From CADCTB01 sp038231955 (GTDB lineage Bacteria; Actinomycetota; Acidimicrobiia; Acidimicrobiales; AC-14), in the NCBI GenBank assembly GCA_038231955.1, contig JBBSIS010000158.1, positions 1 to 7,444 of the forward strand: 7,444 bases of DNA, given 5' to 3'. Both the position numbers and the translations under genes were made by a program. Positions within the stretch are counted from its first letter, which is position 1, and each line of letters starts with the position of its first letter. Below are positions 5,471 to 7,444 of this stretch, in pieces. The notes under the pieces were generated by a model. The model saw only the letters and a program-made list of their open reading frames with translations. It searched no databases and had not been told where the DNA came from.

Positions 5471-5782
5471 TCAGTTGATTGATTCGACGTAGCGACGCCA
5501 GCGCGCACGCAGGGTGCGGCTGGGCGCGAGCGTCTGGTCGTCTCCTGGAGGCTCCGCCTCCTGGCCCACCTCCTTGTCGCCCACCTCCCTTTCGACGACG
5601 CCGGCGGTGATGCGCCGCACGGTGGCGTTCGTCGCCTCCAGGGCTCTCTCCGCCGCCTCGGCGCGGGCCAGTCGCTCGGCGGATGCGGTCTCGGCCACCT
5701 CCGCCCGGCGTCGCCACTCGGCCACCTCGGCGCGAAGGCGGTTGACCTCCTCGTCGGGCTGGGCGGTGTCCACGTCCCTCAT
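5471..5782 (-). CDS. Coiled-coil protein, hypothetical (103 residues)
   Basis: I do not recognise a named family. The product starts at ATG 5780-5782 and is soluble and Ala/Glu/Arg-rich. Residues about 10-52 (NRLRAEVAEWRRRAEVAE and on) have the repeating pattern of a coiled coil. Residues about 62-80 contain a duplicated pentapeptide (REVGD, KEVGQ), followed by a basic Trp-containing tail (RTLRARWRRYVESIN). The DUF445 gene begins 3 nt after the stop, so the two are probably cotranscribed. Only 32 bp separate it from the divergent lipoprotein gene. No clear Shine-Dalgarno or -10 box was found for it. Confidence 0.72.
   Translation of the reverse strand: MRDVDTAQPDEEVNRLRAEVAEWRRRAEVAETASAERLARAEAAERALEATNATVRRITAGVVEREVGDKEVGQEAEPPGDDQTLAPSRTLRARWRRYVESIN
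5565..5594. repeat. 15-bp tandem duplication inside the coiled-coil gene
   Basis: Two 15-bp units (5565-5579 and 5580-5594) differ at two positions and encode KEVGQ and REVGD on the minus strand. This is a simple in-frame duplication that lengthens the linker after the coiled coil. Confidence 0.7.
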
Positions 5783-5803
5783 GCTCGCGCGCCGGCCGCC
5801 GGG

Positions 5804-5809
5804 TAGCCT
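5804..5809 (+). promoter_or_regulatory. Candidate -10 box (TAGCCT) for a leaderless lipoprotein message
   Basis: TAGCCT fits the actinobacterial TANNNT -10 pattern and ends 5 nt before GTG 5815. No good -35 is visible at 17-18 bp, since that position overlaps the start codon of the divergent coiled-coil gene. Weak support. Confidence 0.35.
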
Positions 5810-5814
5810 CCGGC

Positions 5815-6693
5815 GTGGGCCGGATCAGGCGGTGCCGACGTGTCGGGGCGGTGGCGGTGGTGATGGCTGTCGCCATGGCCGGTTGTGGTGGCGGCGGTGG
5901 CGCCGACCGGTCGTTGGACAACCTCGGTGACGATGTCGTCCGCCTCCAGCCGGGCGACAGACCGGTCCGGTTCCGCCTCGACACCTCCGTCGGCCCGGCG
6001 GTGACGGGGCCCACCGTCGAGATCCTGGCGTGGGCCCACGCCGATCTGGGCGACAGCGGGCCGCTCACGGTCCACGTCTACAGCGATGAGGACCATTTCG
6101 TCGCCGCCTACACCGCGGAGTACGCCATTTCCGCCGCTGAGGCCCGCCGGGAGCTGGCCGGTGGCCAGCTGGCCTTCGCCAGCCCCGGTGGCCACATCTG
6201 GCTCTACCTGCCGAACTACGACAAGGCCACCGAAGATGAGCGCCGCCGTGTCCTGTTCCACGAGTACACCCACACCCTGCAGGTGTGGCTGGCCGGGGTG
6301 CCGATCCAGAGTGAGGATCCGGCCCAGCGGTCCTTCGTGCCCCGATGGATGATCGAGGGCTGCGCCGAGTATCTTGCCGTCCAGGCCGGGGCGGCCCGGG
6401 GCTTCGTCGACCCCGATCGCCAGCGGGCCGTCATCGTGAACCGGGCCGGCCGCACCCAGGGCGTGTCTCTGTCGAGCCTGGAGTCCGGCGGCGAGGCAGG
6501 GTTCCTCGGGGGCAGCGGCGCGGCCTACACCCTCGGCTGGTTGGGGTGCGAGCGCCTGGCCACCAGCAGCGGCGTCGAGTCGGTGACCCGCACGTTCTGG
6601 GTGTCAATGGCGTCCACCCGGGACTGGCAGCAGGCTTTCGTCGACACGTTCGGCGTCACGCCCGCGGCCTTCTACGCCACGACGGGAGGCTGA
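5815..6693 (+). CDS. Lipoprotein with HExxH zinc-peptidase domain (peptidase MA-like)
   Basis: A 292-residue precursor. The N-terminus has basic residues (RIRRCRR), a hydrophobic stretch and AMAGC, a lipobox-like site at Cys24, followed by Gly-rich linker, so it is likely exported and lipid-anchored. The zinc site is HEYTH (His149, Glu150, His153), with WMIEGCAEYLA 28 residues later providing a likely third ligand, Glu181. This spacing and the EGxAEY pattern fit the gluzincin-type peptidase MA-like group. The substrate is unknown. GTG 5815 is chosen because it gives a complete signal sequence and lies just behind a -10-like TAGCCT. The DUF1697 gene follows after 3 nt. Family members with this fold range from proteases to inactive scaffolds; here all visible catalytic residues are intact. 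Confidence 0.85.
   Translation: MGRIRRCRRVGAVAVVMAVAMAGCGGGGGADRSLDNLGDDVVRLQPGDRPVRFRLDTSVGPAVTGPTVEILAWAHADLGDSGPLTVHVYSDEDHFVAAYTAEYAISAAEARRELAGGQLAFASPGGHIWLYLPNYDKATEDERRRVLFHEYTHTLQVWLAGVPIQSEDPAQRSFVPRWMIEGCAEYLAVQAGAARGFVDPDRQRAVIVNRAGRTQGVSLSSLESGGEAGFLGGSGAAYTLGWLGCERLATSSGVESVTRTFWVSMASTRDWQQAFVDTFGVTPAAFYATTGG
6684..6689 (+). promoter_or_regulatory. Shine-Dalgarno site GGGAGG for the DUF1697 gene
   Basis: GGGAGG lies 7 nt before GTG 6697, within the last codons of the lipoprotein gene. It is the strongest ribosome-binding site in the window and fixes the DUF1697 start. Confidence 0.75.
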
Positions 6694-6696
6694 CCT

Positions 6697-7263
6697 GTGC
6701 CGACGCACCTGGCCCTCCTCCGGGGCATCAACGTCGGGGGCCACAACCGCCTGGCCATGGCCGACCTGCGTGGCGTCATGACCTCGCTCGGCCATGCCGA
6801 CGTGGCGACCTACATTCAGAGCGGCAACGTGGTCTTCACCACCACCGGGCCCAACATGGAAGTGCTGGCCGCCGAACTGGAGCGGGCCATCGCCGAAACT
6901 CTCGGCGTGAGGCCCAAGGTGCTGGTGTTGAGCCGGGACGAACTGTCGCAGGTGGTGGCGGCCAACCCGTACCCGAAGGAGACCAACCCGAAGTGTCTCC
7001 ACGGCGTGTTCCGCGCTGACGCGATGGGGCCGGACGACATCGCCGCCGTGGCCGACGTCCTCGAGCGGGCCCGGGCCAAGGGTAGTGCCGACGACGCCAC
7101 GGTGGTCGGCCGCACCCTCTACTTGCGCACTGCCGACGGCCTCGGCCGCAGCGAGCTGGCGGCACAGCTCGCTCGGGCCAAGGGCCCGTTGAGCCGCGAT
7201 GCCCGTACGACGGTCCGCAACTGGGCGACCGTGCTCAAGCTGCTGGCCCTGCTCGAGGCCTGA
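6697..7263 (+). CDS. DUF1697 family protein
   Basis: A 188-residue soluble protein of the DUF1697 family (COG3797), function unknown. It has the family's N-terminal signature HLALLRGINVGGHNRLAM (4-21), the block ATYIQSGNVVF (37-47), and the conserved end TTVRNWATVLKLLAL (171-185). Length is typical for the family. GTG 6697 starts 3 nt after the lipoprotein stop with a good Shine-Dalgarno sequence, so the two genes form one operon. No functional link between an exported peptidase and a cytoplasmic DUF1697 protein is known to me. Confidence 0.93.
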   Translation: MPTHLALLRGINVGGHNRLAMADLRGVMTSLGHADVATYIQSGNVVFTTTGPNMEVLAAELERAIAETLGVRPKVLVLSRDELSQVVAANPYPKETNPKCLHGVFRADAMGPDDIAAVADVLERARAKGSADDATVVGRTLYLRTADGLGRSELAAQLARAKGPLSRDARTTVRNWATVLKLLALLEA

Positions 7264-7318
7264 CAGGCGGCGTCCATGCCGCGGCGAGCCGGTGGGATCT
7301 AGTAATCAGGCGACTGCT

Positions 7319-7444
7319 CTACGCCCCTTTGCGGGCGGGCAGCGGGTGGAGCTGGGGGACGAGGTCGAGCATCGTCTCGTCGAAGGGGACCAGGCGGCCC
7401 TCCGGCATGACGATGGCGTGCTTGGGCGCCAGCTGGGTGACGAA
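7319..7444 (-). CDS. C-terminal end of an unrecognised protein (gene continues beyond the window)
   Basis: On the minus strand an open frame enters at 7444 and stops at TAG 7319-7321. The 41 visible residues begin FVTQLAPKHAIVMPEGRL and end HPLPARKGA. Codon usage (mostly G or C in third position) and balanced composition look like real coding sequence. The fragment is too short for me to name a family. It is convergent with the DUF1697 gene, separated by a 55-bp spacer (7264-7318) holding only a 5-bp stem with no T-tract. Confidence 0.6.
   Translation of the reverse strand, partial: FVTQLAPKHAIVMPEGRLVPFDETMLDLVPQLHPLPARKGA

Noticed and set aside
4379..5482. Long plus-strand open frame (367 codons) opposite DUF445
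   Set aside because: DUF445 motifs are clear on the minus strand; the plus frame has shadow composition and no start context.
7264..7318. Intrinsic terminator between the convergent DUF1697 gene and the last gene
   Set aside because: GCGGC (7267-7271) and GCCGC (7278-7282) make only a 5-bp stem with a 6-nt loop, and no T-rich run follows.

Overview
The window is high-GC, densely coded DNA with GTG starts and short or absent leaders. Together with DUF3817, DUF998, DUF445 and DUF1697 type proteins this points to an actinomycetote; a deep lineage such as Acidimicrobiia is a guess from general resemblance, not shown. No tRNA, rRNA, transposase, integrase, CRISPR array or recognisable defence system is visible.

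Layout: a 5'-truncated S9 family serine peptidase (3-1586, +) overlaps by 4 nt an aldose 1-epimerase (galactose mutarotase) family protein (1583-2581, +). Convergent to these is a run of six minus-strand genes, transcribed from about 5782 down to 2508: a coiled-coil protein (5471-5782), a DUF445 membrane protein (4199-5467), a DUF3817 small membrane protein (3829-4122), an 82-residue charged helical protein (3572-3820), a 68-residue two-helix membrane protein (3135-3341) and a DUF998 membrane protein (2508-3086). Divergent from the coiled-coil gene, a lipoprotein with an HExxH zinc-peptidase motif (5815-6693, +) is followed after 3 nt by a DUF1697 protein (6697-7263, +). The 3' end of an unrecognised minus-strand gene closes the window (7319-7444).

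The unusual element is a dispersed GC-rich repeat in short tandem arrays of about two units. It is built on a small hairpin core (GGGCC-CGAGC-GGCCC). It forms the C-terminus of the S9 peptidase, interrupts the epimerase gene in frame at two sites (units of 30 bp = 10 residues, GPSGP[LR]SGDQ), lies between two minus-strand genes as 32-bp units, and appears as a partial copy in the N-terminal codons of the DUF445 gene on the opposite strand. This resembles the idea of protein-coding palindromic elements known from Rickettsia, in a different lineage and with a different sequence. The first array also sits exactly on the start of the epimerase gene, leaving CTG as the best-placed start codon.

Apart from that, the genes look like ordinary chromosomal housekeeping or hypothetical genes, and their products share no obvious single pathway.
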